DNA from: Culex pipiens pallens
Lineage: Eukaryota; Arthropoda; Insecta; Diptera; Culicidae
Direction of reading: 5' to 3'
Length of the DNA stretch: 64,000 nt
Assembly: GCF_016801865.2 (NCBI RefSeq)
Contig: NC_068938.1
Coordinates: 72,129,021 to 72,193,020 of the forward strand
The translations under genes and the position numbers were made by a program. This document shows positions 1 to 10,059 of this stretch, piece by piece. The notes under the pieces are model-generated. The model saw only the letters and a program-made list of their open reading frames with translations, was not told where the DNA came from and searched no databases. Each line of letters begins with the position of its first letter. The first letter of the stretch is position 1.

Positions 1-300
1 TGTAGGTTGAGTTTTTGTGAAAAAATGTTTATTACAAAATCGGCCAGATTTTTTCCGTGTGCCTATTTTTTTCTGAACAAGTCCTCATCAATGCCTACAA
101 CTTGTTTAGAAAATTCTTTCAAAAGTTACTGATTTTCGAATATTCTCGTACCAGTTTTGTATGGACAGCTGTCAAAATTGTATGGAGACTTGTATTGGTG
201 AATCAATGACACAAAACGGCTTGTTTGGTCATAAGGAAGCCCCCACCAAGCTTGAGCCAAATAAAAAAAAATATAAAAAAACATGGTCGAAATCAGAGCT
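1..300 (+). repeat. Dispersed repeat fragment (GTATGGACAGCTG family)
   Basis: This AT-rich block carries the signature GTATGGACAGCTG next to a second TTGTATGG. The same signature recurs at about 7090, 18050 (inverted) and 20335. In the fuller copies the motif sits between a run reading roughly ACCTACAACTTTGCCGAAGAC and a run ending AAAAAGTTTCAG. No coding potential is visible. It is probably a decayed non-autonomous element. The left boundary lies outside the window. Confidence 0.6.
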
Positions 301-812
301 TTTCAGCACTGAAAATGAGAGGTATTAATTCTCCATTCTGTTATTTTTGGTAGAAAACAGTAGACCACTTCGTCGCTCAAGAATGAGAATGGAAAAGATA
401 AGTAGTTTCATGACGGAATTGCTAAAACTACTTTTTGCAATTCCGTCGTGAAACTACTTACTTTTCCTGTTCTCGAACGACGAAACAGCCTTCTTTTCTC
501 TACGAAAAATAACAGAATCGAATAGTAACCCTTTTCAAAACAAATCCTGAAAAGTTCTACTTTTCAGCACTGAAACGGATGCTGAAAAGTTGAACTTTTT
601 TTGGAACATTTTTTTATTTAAACGATTCAATGACTAAATAGATGGATATTTGACTTATAATTCTGTTCAAAGGGTGTTTTTCGGAATTGCAGAAAATGTT
701 GTATGAAACTCGTAGCAAAACTTGATTTTTTCATCACTTGTCGTGTTTATCGTAAATGTACGACTCGTGCTGAAAAAATCTTCTTTTTGCTACTTGTTGC
801 ATAAACTACTAT
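301..812 (+). repeat. Palindrome-rich dispersed repeat, copy 1 (TTTTCAGCACTGAAA family)
   Basis: The block contains a hairpin at about 401-466 whose arms read TAAGTAGTTTCATGACGGAA and its complement. It also has repeated AACTTTTCAGCAC motifs and the run GCTGAAAAAATCTTCTTTTT. The same order of motifs occurs at about 41740-42195, where it ends in a clear terminal repeat (GATTATTCCATCC). Here that terminus is missing, so this copy looks 3'-truncated at about 812. No protein is encoded. Confidence 0.65.
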
Positions 813-819
813 TTTAATC

Positions 820-1020
820 TTAAGCATCTAATATTCGCTGAACAAGGAACAAGCCCAAGGTTGGTTTCGTGGCGCACATGATTTCGACGACCATCGTTAT
901 CGTGGAAGAGTTTTTCGCCCATCTGGATGTGACGGAGAATATAAAAATACGGAAACGGTTGCCAGCTGCCTGGAGCTGAAGAATCTTGAGTTGGTGAGAT
1001 CTATCCATTTTATCTATCAT
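820..1020 (-). other. Possible orphan exon or coding remnant
   Basis: The minus strand is open for 66 codons from an ATG to a stop, with mosquito-like codon choice (runs of GTC, ATC, GCC, ACG, TTG) in the part complementary to 826-977. A fair splice acceptor (ATTCTTCAG) precedes that part on the minus strand. The plus strand is also open over the same stretch in one frame and is followed by a donor-like TTG/GTGAGA. Both strands cannot be coding, and I recognise neither peptide. It could be a fragment of a gene, a pseudo-exon or chance. Confidence 0.2.
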
Positions 1021-1082
1021 TATTTGTTAGATGATTTTTCCCTTATTTTATATAATATCCTATTGATCAAATGATATATCCA

Positions 1083-2331
1083 TCCCAAGTAACCAATCAG
1101 CACTAAATCATGTCACTGTACAGCACTAACAGCGCTTTAACAGCTGCGAGCAAAAGCTAAACAGTTTTCATATCTGCACTAACAGCGCTTTTGCAGCAGA
1201 TTTACAACCGAATTTGGACTTTATATTTCTGATTTCCAGCTGGGCCCCTACTGTTGTTGTTCCAACCCTGCAAAATGTCAAAAAAAATTGAGAGACAAAA
1301 ATGTTGTTGTCTCTGTCCCTCTCTCTCTCTTCTGCTCTTCTCAATTCTATTTTCGGGTTGTTTACTACTTTGCCGACTCAGCTGACTGGGTGGGGAAGTT
1401 GAATTATTTGCTTGAACTTGCGATGTTGACGATTTTATGCTGGATGTTGATGTGGTCCTGATGATTCCTGTGACTGTGTCCTCACGGCTAAATGAGGAAT
1501 GGATTTCATAGATTGATTTCAGAGCTATAAAACTGTTTCGTTGTTAAATGTTCGACTTCGATATTGATTTATCTAAAATGTAAACATATATTCCACTTAG
1601 CCACTTGAATGTTTCGGATTATATCAAAGAAAAAAAAACACTTTTATGGCAGATTTGAATAATTTATTTCACAGCCTCCAGAAAATGCATGCAAGAGAGT
1701 TGGGGGAGGTTCTTTTTGAAGTTCCATTTTGTTGTAATCCAATCGTCACTTTTTGTCACTATCCACAAACTAACTGGGCAATGTCAGCTTCTTTGACGAA
1801 ATGCAAACTCTGCTTTCCTCTTGGCTTTCCTCCATTTCCGTGAATCGAATCGTCGGCTCGCGCAGGCCTCCGGAATGGTAGAAGTTGTCACCTGGATGTT
1901 GTGTTCATCCTGAAAAAAATTTTCTTTAATTAAAATATATCTAAGATTAGTGCAGTTAAGCTTACCAACATGGTGAAACCAGCTAAAAATGTCTTCACTA
2001 AAAGATATTTATTCCAAGCTGTCTGAATTTTGTTCCTAGCTCGATTTATTTTGGTTCAACGGATGAAAGAGTAGGAAATATATTTGGTTTTATGTCATTG
2101 TGCTTTCTCTTTCGCTCTTACACGAAAAAACATCGTGTTGCCAGTTTGATGAAATATTGTGTTGCAGTGTTGCCAGTGGCAGCATCAAATGAGCTCTATT
2201 TCAGCTTCATTGAGAGCATTCGTTTTAGAGCTGATTTGTATTGAGTTTAGCTGTTTTATGACTAATTTGCTTTTCAATGCTGCTTAGCAGCCAATTTATG
2301 ATTTCTTTTAGTGCTGGGTGGTTACTTGGGA
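1083..2331. mobile_element. 1.25 kb non-autonomous TIR element (CCCAAGTAACCA termini)
   Basis: The ends are inverted copies about 25 bp long. The left reads TCCCAAGTAACCAATCAGCA. The right, reverse complemented, reads TCCCAAGTAACCACCCAGCA. Sub-terminal sequence also folds: AGCACTAACAGCGCTTT occurs near the left end and related AGCAC/GCTGCT motifs near the right end. The interior has no long frame, so any transposase would act in trans. A convincing target-site duplication is not visible, so the superfamily is left open. Confidence 0.75.
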
Positions 2332-2438
2332 TATTATCCCTTTCCCACCTTCCCTTTCTCCTATCCTCATTTCCTCCCCCCCGTCTCTAAATATTATTAT
2401 CTGCCAAATTTACACTAACACACCACACCACAACTGAT

Positions 2439-2710
2439 TCGGAGCGTTTGGTACGGTATGTCCACGCATCCTTCCTCCCCTGATGATTCTGTGAAATGTG
2501 ATCCGTTCACAGAATCTGTCTCTGCGGTTAATGCAATGCAGTAGGCCTGGCCGCTTTAATTTTTGCTATACATTTTCGGGGTAACTCGGATGTACTGTAA
2601 TCATTAATATTGACAAGAAAGGACTTGAGGCGTAATCTTACCACAAGTTCTTCCAGGATGCTTTCTTCGGACTGGCTGCGCTTGTGTTCGATTAGATTAG
2701 ATTAGATTAG
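2439..2710 (+). mobile_element. SINE-like retroposon with GATTA tail, copy 1
   Basis: About 270 bp matching 43757-44026 closely from TCGGAGCGTTTGGTACGG to the 3' end. A tail of tandem GATTA units (four here) marks the 3' end. A 3' fragment of the same family lies at 20712-20764. I see no clear tRNA A and B boxes, so it could be a SINE with another head or the 3' untranslated end of a LINE. A palindrome (GATTCTGTGAAATGTGATCC...CACAGAATC) lies in the first third. Confidence 0.7.
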
Positions 2711-3437
2711 CATCTAATATTCTTTTATAATTTAAATATCAATAAAAGAGGCACTTCATCGGAAAACAAATATACTTTTCGATTGCAATTATGATTTTGT
2801 ATTTATAAATGTGTTATTGGAATGTTTTAAATACATTTTCAATGTTTATGAGGAAAAGGAATATATCACCTTAAGGAAATATATAACATCATGTATCTGA
2901 CTTGATCAGAAACCGGTGTTATATTCACTCTAAAATGTTTATTTAATAATACTTTGATAATATATTGACATTCGAGTGAATATGATATTTACAAAATTAT
3001 GTTTAGATAAATTTCATTTAAAATTCAAAAGAAGTTGTTAGTAAACTTTATGTCTAGACAAAATGCTTTTCTAACTGGATTATGGATGACTATTTTGGGT
3101 TAAAAACTCAATATTTAAACAGCTCACTTATTTTTTCATAATTTCGAAAGGTGTATTCAACGTTATACTATATTTTTGCCTAAGTAAATTTTCCCGCATG
3201 TTTCAGTACATTCTGTGTACAAAGCCTAAGGGGTGTTCCTAATATTTTAAAATCAGTTCCAATTACAGAATATAAATAAAATGATGATGAAATGAAGTCT
3301 GATGCCTGGTATCAAGTTATGACTGAACTTTTTGAGTATTTTTTCAGTTTAGATCATTTTAATAACGATTGCACAGCCAAATTACCCCTATTTCATTTCT
3401 TTCATCAGTATTGAATTCCTCACAAAATTGGGGCTAT
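2711..3437. repeat. AT-rich spacer with a decayed foldback arm
   Basis: Positions about 2905-3065 match, with many changes, the right arm of the foldback at 46850-47010: GGTGTTATA, then AAAATGTTTATTTAA, then ATATATTGACATT, then AGTAAACTTTAT in the same order and spacing. The left arm is not visible here, so this is a half-element. The rest is AT-rich with no open frame of note. Confidence 0.5.
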
Positions 3438-3445
3438 TTTAATAT

Positions 3446-3480
3446 TCAGACGACAGCTTGCTCTTGCAGCGGTCGGACGT
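3446..3480 (+). promoter_or_regulatory. Initiator plus DPE promoter of the retroposon
   Basis: TTCAGAC supplies an arthropod initiator with its A at 3448 taken as +1. GGACGT occupies exactly +28 to +33 (3475-3480) and fits the downstream promoter element consensus RGWYVT at every base. This internal promoter layout is established for insect jockey and I-type LINEs, which need it to carry their own promoter to new sites. There is no TATA box upstream. Confidence 0.7.
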
Positions 3481-3544
3481 AAACACTAGCCTGTGCTGAT
3501 CTCCTTTGTTCTTTTTCTCCCCTGCCGGGGCCGTGCCGTTCGAA

Positions 3545-4456
3545 ATGTCGAAATATCGCCGGAACGCGGTCGTAATCGACTATAACGTCTTGCCGGTAAG
3601 ACCGGACATCGAGGCCGTTTCAAAGTTCATCTCCAACGACCTTCAACTGGATTTGAAACGAGTTAAAAACCTACAACTCAACAATTCCCGAAACCACGTC
3701 ATCATCGAGCTGGGATCGCCGGAGGAAGCTTCGGACCTAGCCGAACGCCATAACCTCAAACACAAGGTAGGATGCAGAGGCAAATTGTTCCGGATACCTA
3801 TTTTCCTGGAGGACAATTCCATCCAAGTCCGCGTCCACGATTTGCCGCCGCACATGCCGAACGAAATAATCGCCACCCATCTCGAGGCCTACGGGGAAGT
3901 CAACTCTATTCGGAGAGAAGTCTGGCGAGAATATTTTCCAGGCATTCCGAACGGAGTTCGAGTTGTCCGAATGGTTCTGGAGAAGCCAATTCCTTCCTTT
4001 ATAAAGGTAGAGGAAGAAGTTGGCTACATTTTGTACAACCAGCAAGTTAAAACTTGCCGCCATTGTGCGAAACCACTTCACCACGGGAAGAAGTGTGACG
4101 AAAATCTAGCGTTAACCCCAACAACAACAACAACAACAACACCACCAGCAGCACAACTACTAGCACCAACACTACCAGCATTATCAGCACCAACATCAAC
4201 ACCATCAGCAACAGCAATAGAAAAAGAAATAACACCAGAAAAAACACTGCCTGAAATAGCACCACCAACAACAACAACATTCTTGCCATCGACCTCGGTC
4301 AAAAATCACCAAACAACACCATCAGATCAGACAATGGATATTTCTCCAGAGGACGACGACGACAACGAAACAGCAAAAACGGTGAAACCCAAGAGAAGAT
4401 CGCGAAGAAAAAAGCCCTGGGATCCTCACTGGAATCATCTATATGACGACTGGTAG
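3545..4456 (+). CDS. ORF1/gag-like RNA-binding protein of a mosquito non-LTR retrotransposon
   Basis: The frame from the ATG at 3545 gives 303 residues (start MSKYRRNAVV). It stays open upstream, but the element promoter begins at 3448 and this ATG has a purine at -3. Residues 1-165 form the mixed alpha/beta region typical of mosquito LINE ORF1 proteins. A zinc knuckle follows at 171-184, CRHCAKPLHHGKKC, with C171, C174, H179 and C184 (C-x2-C-x4-H-x4-C). Residues about 190-275 are a Thr/Pro/Ala-rich linker encoded by ACA/ACC/CCA microsatellite DNA. An acidic patch (EDDDDNE) and a basic patch (KPKRRSRRKK) end the protein. Family knowledge: such proteins bind the element RNA and form particles. 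No stop or frameshift breaks it, so the copy is probably young. Confidence 0.8.
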   Translation: MSKYRRNAVVIDYNVLPVRPDIEAVSKFISNDLQLDLKRVKNLQLNNSRNHVIIELGSPEEASDLAERHNLKHKVGCRGKLFRIPIFLEDNSIQVRVHDLPPHMPNEIIATHLEAYGEVNSIRREVWREYFPGIPNGVRVVRMVLEKPIPSFIKVEEEVGYILYNQQVKTCRHCAKPLHHGKKCDENLALTPTTTTTTTPPAAQLLAPTLPALSAPTSTPSATAIEKEITPEKTLPEIAPPTTTTFLPSTSVKNHQTTPSDQTMDISPEDDDDNETAKTVKPKRRSRRKKPWDPHWNHLYDDW

Positions 4457-4538
4457 AAGATCGCGCGATTAATTCATCTATTTGATTTTTTCACGACTAA
4501 TAAAACTATATTTTATAAAAAAAAAAAAAAATTTAATA

Positions 4539-5830
4539 AAGGCTTTAAAAAGGCTTAGAAATAAAGAGCTCTGGTAAAGTTCAGGTGTCCTAAGTAATCC
4601 AAAATTAAACGATTTAAATGACAGCGTACAGAGAAAATAACTTCAGGTGAACTCTCGGTTCTGGCGGAGAAACGATGACGGAAATTGGCTCCAAAATTGC
4701 AGCAAAAAAAAGGCTGCCCTGCGGGGTGTATTCCTAGAAGAAGCACGAATTAAGCTTATGGAAGAATTCTTTCGCTTGATCCCCTCCTTGTACCCATTAC
4801 CTTGCATTCATTTTTCAGCAATTTTGTTCTTCATAATGAAAATGAATTATCACTTGGGTCAGCAAGCTTTTTCCTTTTTTTATAATTTTTTTTTCTGCCT
4901 TCACAAGACGCAATTCTTCTCTCGCCTTTCATTTCATTTAAGTGGAGGACCTCTCAGTGTACGCTTAATTTATTCAAATTTTGCCGCGCTGCTGGTGTCG
5001 CGTCGCGCTGGTCAAGACGAGTACGAGAGCAAGGAGAAAAAAGTTTATCATAATTTAGAAATAGCGCACCAGAATGCGTCCTTTTTTTTGATCGCAACAA
5101 AAAAAACTGAAGTTGAGAGCAGGAAAAAAACTAAAGCGCAACAATATAATGAAACGATGACGACGACAACGACGACGGCTCAAGGGGTTAAATTAAATGA
5201 AAGCTGATGGGACAAACCCCAATACCCACCCCGCTGGATGACACGGTAATGCTGGTTGGCAGCTGAGAACGAACGCAGGATAAAAAAAAGAAGTTCCCCA
5301 GGACCTGCTAAGCTCCTGTGCTACAGGAACAACCCGGCCAAAGTTGGTTCTCGCAGGCACAAAAAATAAAGCACAAAACTCCGAAAAGCAGATTCTAACC
5401 TTAAGCTTTGCCTGCCTCATTACGCGTTAGTTAGTTCAACTAACTAGTTAAGGGGGGAGAGAGAGCAAAAACAAACTTGTCCGAAAACCCCGTAAATGCT
5501 GCGAAAGTTGGAGCACGCGGAAAATATGTTCACAAACTGAGTAAACTTATAGCTGGCGCGCGCTAAAAAGGGTGCTGATTAAATATTTAGACTAATCGGA
5601 GGAAAAATAAGCTCGAACGCATGCTAGTAGCTCAAAACTATACCTTGCAGATTCATCAAATATTACATGAGCTTGGCGCTGAATCTAACGAGCGTTAAAA
5701 GTTTACAGCTGAAAACAAAAGCAGGAATTATAAACTCCACTAAGTCGAAATTATTTTGCAGCTTTCTATCAGTTGATTTCCTCGATTCATTAAGAGAGCT
5801 TAAACTCTGTTCCCAACCTAAAGAATCAAA
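4539..5830. other. Unique non-coding DNA
   Basis: No terminal repeats, tails or family matches within the window are visible. A 186-codon frame crosses 4647-5207 but is low-complexity (Lys, Phe and Thr runs) and has no recognisable domain. Purine-rich microsatellite-like patches occur at 5150-5180 and 5450-5465. Confidence 0.5.
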
Positions 5831-6299
5831 TCGACGCTGTCGTGCTATCTTGTCGTACGTCGCTTTTTGACGTTTCGAGAAAAACGCGTTTTAATGTTTG
5901 ACTTTGAATAAACAAAAACGAGAGCACGCAATGTAAACAATAACAAACACGTTTTGTGTGGTTGATCAATCTGTGCATCGTCCTGAAGTTTGGTTGAATT
6001 TGGTTGCTGAATTCCAGAGTTATTAATACAAATGTTTAAAGTAGTCGAGCTCGTACTTGTGTCGAACGCGTTCTGACCTAAATTCCCTTTGGCCTATTGT
6101 CGCACTTACATCAATTTTCTGGCTGTGTCAAGATTAAAACTTCTTTGATATGAAAAGTGACAAAAAAGCACGGAGTTTTTTTCGGTTTTTATTGAATATC
6201 TCAGGATTGAAATAGAATTTTGGGGATCTATGAAGGTCGAAAGGTGAGCTGCAATTTGGCCCAAAATGCACGAGCGACAAGATAGGACGACAGCGACGA
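5831..6299. mobile_element. MITE with GTGCTATCTTGT core, subfamily B copy 1
   Basis: The termini are TCGACGCTGTCGTGCTATCT and the complement of CGACAAGATAGGACGACAGC. The interior aligns in inverted orientation with 61018-61533: matching landmarks are CAACCAAACTTC/GAAGTTTGGTTG, AACGCGTTTT and a TTTCGGTTTTTATTG-like run. There is no coding frame. The terminal core GTGCTATCTTGT is shared with the elements at 25228 and 31859, which otherwise differ. Confidence 0.75.
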
Positions 6300-7193
6300 C
6301 TTTTCGACCGGCGATATCTTGGAAACTATTGAAAGTTGATTGAAAGTTGATTGAAAGTGAGTAACAGAAATAAACACGAATTTTCTTTTCATCCCAGCCA
6401 CCAAAGGATCAACAAAAATAAAAAAATGTAGAGAATTCTGCTCAAATATTTAAAAACCAAAATTTAAATGAAAAAAGGCATATGCTCAAAAACATGACAT
6501 TCTTAAATGACTATATCTCGATAACGGAGCACTCAATCAAGAGAATTTTCTCAGCTTTTCAAAAATATATTTTTCAAAAGTGGGCAAACATGTGCACTTA
6601 TTTAAAAAAAATGAAAAACTTCGACTATTTTTAAAAAAGTCACCTAAAAATGGATTAAACTTGAAAACGGTGCACTTTATCAAAATTGCACTAAAATACT
6701 TTTTGATTGCAAATTTGATTTTACATCGAAAAATGAAGTTAAAAAATTTTTGCGACAAATACTTTGATTTTTTTTTAAATCAGTATTGATTCAAAAATTC
6801 ATAACTCGGTCAAAGATTTTTTGCACAACCTAGAATGTTCTGAAAAGTTGGCATTTAATGTCCTCTAAAACATATCAAAAAATGAAAAAAATAAATAAAA
6901 ATAGTGTTATTTTGCAAATCAATTTTTAGAGACAAAAAGTTAAATAAAAAATCACCAAAATTGTTTAACCGTGTATCATTTTTTTCCAGTGCAGTCCGTA
7001 TCCATACCTACAACTTTGCTGAAGACACCATCATCAATAAAAAAATCCCTTCAATAGATACAGATTTTTGAATTTTCATACATCGTTTTTGTATGGACAG
7101 CTGCCAAATTTGTATGGAACTGTTACCAAAAAAGTTTCAGTTGGATAAAAAAAATACAAAAAAAATCGAATGACCGAAATCTGAGAGAACTGC
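6300..7193 (+). repeat. Diverged copy of the GTATGGACAGCTG foldback arm
   Basis: From about 6540 the order GAGAATTTTCTCAGCTTTTC, TGGGCAAACATGTGCAC, CCTACAACTTTGC, GTATGGACAGCTG and AAAAAAGTTTCAG matches the right arm of the foldback at 20150-20680. About 300 bp of extra AT-rich DNA lie between the first and second halves. It is a single arm, so a truncated or rearranged copy. The 60-75 codon frames here are AT-rich chance frames. Confidence 0.6.
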
Positions 7194-7412
7194 TCAATAG
7201 ATACATGCATAAAAATGTTCATTTTCATCCATTTTAACCCTTTGAAAAATGAAAGTTAAAAAAAATCTTCAATTCACATTTATTGAAAATCAAGTTCGTT
7301 TCCAAGGATACTAGATGACACCAGAAAAAGAAACTTCTTAACTTTTTTCAACTCTCATTTTTAAAAGGGTTAAAATTGATGAAAATAAACATTTTTATGC
7401 ATGTATCTATTG
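7194..7412. repeat. Inverted-repeat hairpin element
   Basis: Arms of about 65-70 bp face each other: the left begins CAATAGATACATGCATAAAA and the right ends with its complement. Both arms contain TTTTAACCCTTT or its complement just inside. The spacer is about 75 bp. It looks like a small foldback MITE, possibly with TTAA-type inner termini. Confidence 0.7.
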
Positions 7413-7479
7413 TGAAATTGTCTCAGAAACACGAATATGATAAAATTATCACCAGAAAATGGGATCTAAGGGGTCCCCC

Positions 7480-8030
7480 AAGCTGAAATTCACAACCAAA
7501 AAATTTACTTAAAGTAAAAATGTCTATTTAATAAGTTAAACTGCCTTACCCAAAGCGTTCTCAGTCTCAGATGGTAGTCCCAGATGCCCCCTACAAGCTG
7601 CAGGTTGAACCGAGTTGATATCTGGATGGAACACTTTTATTATTTGAGTTTGAAAATTATGCTATTTTTTCACTAAAATGCCAATAACTCCCTTTATATT
7701 TAACCAATTGGGATGCTTCTCCCTGCATTTTTCAAGCCTTTTCAGATGCATTTTAAATTTTGAAATTAAATTGAATTTTGCCCAAGTTACAGCATTTTTA
7801 AGATTTTTGACGTTTTTGAACCTTCAAACTATGTGTCCCGATTTGCCCCACTTCCTGTTGACCTAGAGTGCTCATATTTTGGCCAGATGCTAGTTTCATA
7901 TGTACAAACAACTCCTGAAAATTTCAGGCAGGTTGGTGAGGTCCAAACGACGTCCTATACAAAGGGGTATGCCTTGTTCGTGGACTCGCTCTTAAGTTGT
8001 GAGAATCAATTGAATTGTTGACTGTTTTAA
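7480..8030 (+). repeat. Dispersed repeat with TGTCCCGATTTGCCC motif, copy 1
   Basis: The block shares the landmarks TGTGTCCCGATTTGCCC, TGAGCACTCTAG (as complement), ACAACTCCTGAAA and GAGTCCACGAACA (as complement) with 22690-23135, in partly inverted arrangement. Two overlapping 62-codon frames exist but conflict with each other and with the repeat nature. No function is apparent. Confidence 0.55.
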
Positions 8031-8052
8031 AAAAAAACACACAACTTGAAGA

Positions 8053-9003
8053 AAATTTATTCCGTAAAACGGGATGACTTTGATAGCCTGGGACTTTGAT
8101 AAGTTTGAGATTTTTCCGCAAAATGAAGAGTACAAATTAAATACGTACGGAATGCTATGGAATCATACTGACCTTTGTAGAGAAATTTTCAAAGTATTTC
8201 AAGAAGAAGTTTTCATAAAGTTATGAAAAATGTAAAAAGTTAATGGATGAAGTTAGTTAACTATAATTAAGAAAATGTTGATGAATAGCATTATTTTAAT
8301 ATTCTCAAAGTGTCATGATTTTCTCAATGAAAATGATTTCGAATCGGAAAACGGAATGCATTTTCGGATTCTTTGGACAATTTTCCACTAGGAGAAGGTA
8401 AAATATGTTTGTAAATAATAAATATTATGTGTTTTTGAAATATAATTCAAAAAAATCTTTAAATTTATAGACATTTTCAGTAGAACAAATTTCATATAAA
8501 ATGTGAAAATATTTGATTCGTGCTTCGAAATCAGTTTGAAATGCAATATGAATCTATAGTTTTATAATCAACAATAGTTTTAACGTATTCCAGGCAAAAT
8601 AATGAGTTTTAACGATTTTGCCTAAAATTTATATTTATTTTGTTAAAAAGCTTATAAACTTAGTGAACTAAACATAAACATTTATTTTTTTTCTTAAAAA
8701 CTATATCAGCAACCTCAGTGATGATACTTTTGACATAACAATAAAATTTGAACACCTTAAATCTGATTTTAACATGAAAAACTATAACTATCAAAGTCAC
8801 CCCGGAATTCAAACTAAGAATTTTCAACGCAACTTATTTTGTAAACACTATTGAAATTTTTTCTTCAAAAATAGTGTATGGACCTTATGTGGCCAACCCC
8901 AGTACATGTTAAAGAAAATCTTGAGAAAAACCTTAACAGTTGGAAAATATTCCAAAAATAATTTGACATCCTATCAATGTCGCCCCGGATTACGGAAATT
9001 TTT
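8053..9003. mobile_element. 0.95 kb TIR element (TTCCGTAA...TTGATAG termini)
   Basis: The left end reads about AAATTTATTCCGTAAAACGG then GATGACTTTGATAG. The right end, complemented, reads AAAATTTCCGTAATCCGGGG then CGACATTGATAGG. A second sub-terminal pair (GATGACTTTGATAG near 8073, CTATCAAAGTCACCCCGG near 8787) repeats the motif. The interior is very AT-rich and non-coding. Confidence 0.65.
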
Positions 9004-9132
9004 CAGATTTTATGAGCAGAAAGGCTCATCAAAAATGTAATAGTTTATTTTCATTCCATAATACTGCTATTTCTGTTGCAAAACATATAAGCAAGAGCTA
9101 TTTCCAGTTTATAATGCTTTAGACATTAAGAT

Positions 9133-9252
9133 TACAGTCCAGACTCGTTTATCCAGAGGCCTCAGAAAAGTTTCATTTCGGATAATCGAAACAGGAAAAA
9201 ATGTTTTTTTTTTGTTGTCTTATTATTTATGGTTAAGCTTAAGTATGAGTAA
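9133..9252. mobile_element. Pogo/Tigger-like terminus, outermost layer of the 9-14 kb nest
   Basis: ACAGTCCAGACTCGTTTATC at 9132 followed by GGCCTC and TTCGGATAATCGAAAC resembles termini of pogo-type Tc1/mariner MITEs, and a related end lies at 45976. The element is cut at about 9250 by a 4.6 kb insertion and resumes at about 13834. The far end was not located, so extent and class are tentative. Confidence 0.35.
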
Positions 9253-10059
9253 GGCTACCAACTGTACGGATTTTTTCCTTACCATACGGATTTTTGAACC
9301 TCTTCGCGGATTTTCAACAGGCCGGAATTTTTGTAGTGAATTTTACGCATAATACGGATTTGTATTTGATTTTTTTTTCTTGATTTGGTCGAAGCTTTTG
9401 TTAACTAGAAATTTTTATTTTTCTGTGAGTTTGATTTAAAAAAGGGAGAGTTTTCCCGTGTTTCCTCAATTCAAACTTGATTCACTTGGGTAAGAAGGGG
9501 ATTATTATGCAACTTACATGCACCTCGGAAATTCCTTCGGGAGGTTGTTGGGGGGACTATTCTGAGTCAGAAAAATCGATTCCCAAAATATTCTGTCGGT
9601 GAAAACTGATTTTATCTCGATTTGAAGTTAAAAAACCTAATATATCACCTAAAACCCCAAAAATACGTCTAAAATCTCAGGCTAACTCTGGACAAAGAAG
9701 TAAATTTTCATCAAGATATCAATTCTTAGTTCCCAAAATATAATCCTGGCATAGTACACCTTAAATCGGTCCATTACTGGAGTCCCAGCGTCATCAGGAG
9801 GTGTAAAATAGTGTTATTTCTAAAAAATATTTTCAATTTGCTCTGGTAAATCAACTGTCATGTCTGAATTCAAAAACTAATGTTGTAGCATTGTTGCAAA
9901 CAAAATGAAGAACAATTTTGCAGAATAAAGTATGACATTTTATCCATTTTCAGTAAAGTTATGTCTATTTTTGTGGGAAAATTGTTGCCAATTTTCAAAA
10001 TTCTTCGATATTTAACTTATTCCTGTTATAAACAGCTACTACGATCATTCTCAGTAGGA

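Larger units (their letters stand above)
3438..4538 (+). mobile_element. Complete ORF1-only (half-LINE, HAL1-like) retroposon
   Basis: The unit is bounded by a 7 bp direct repeat TTTAATA (3438-3444 and 4532-4538). It opens with an initiator plus downstream promoter element, carries one intact gag-like ORF, then a 60 bp 3' UTR and an A tail (4517-4531). No endonuclease or reverse transcriptase ORF lies between the ORF1 stop and the tail. The complete 5' promoter argues against ordinary 5' truncation. It is best read as a LINE derivative that keeps ORF1 and relies on another element for reverse transcription. The short TSD makes the exact ends a little uncertain. Confidence 0.7.

Noticed and set aside
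1083..2331. TSD for the CCCAAGTAACCA element
   Set aside because: Flanks TATATCCA and TATTATCC look alike but do not align without gaps, so no duplication is claimed.
4647..5207. 186-codon plus-strand frame just after the retroposon
   Set aside because: Low-complexity Lys/Phe/Thr runs and no domain. It could not be LINE ORF2 because no endonuclease or reverse transcriptase motifs are present.
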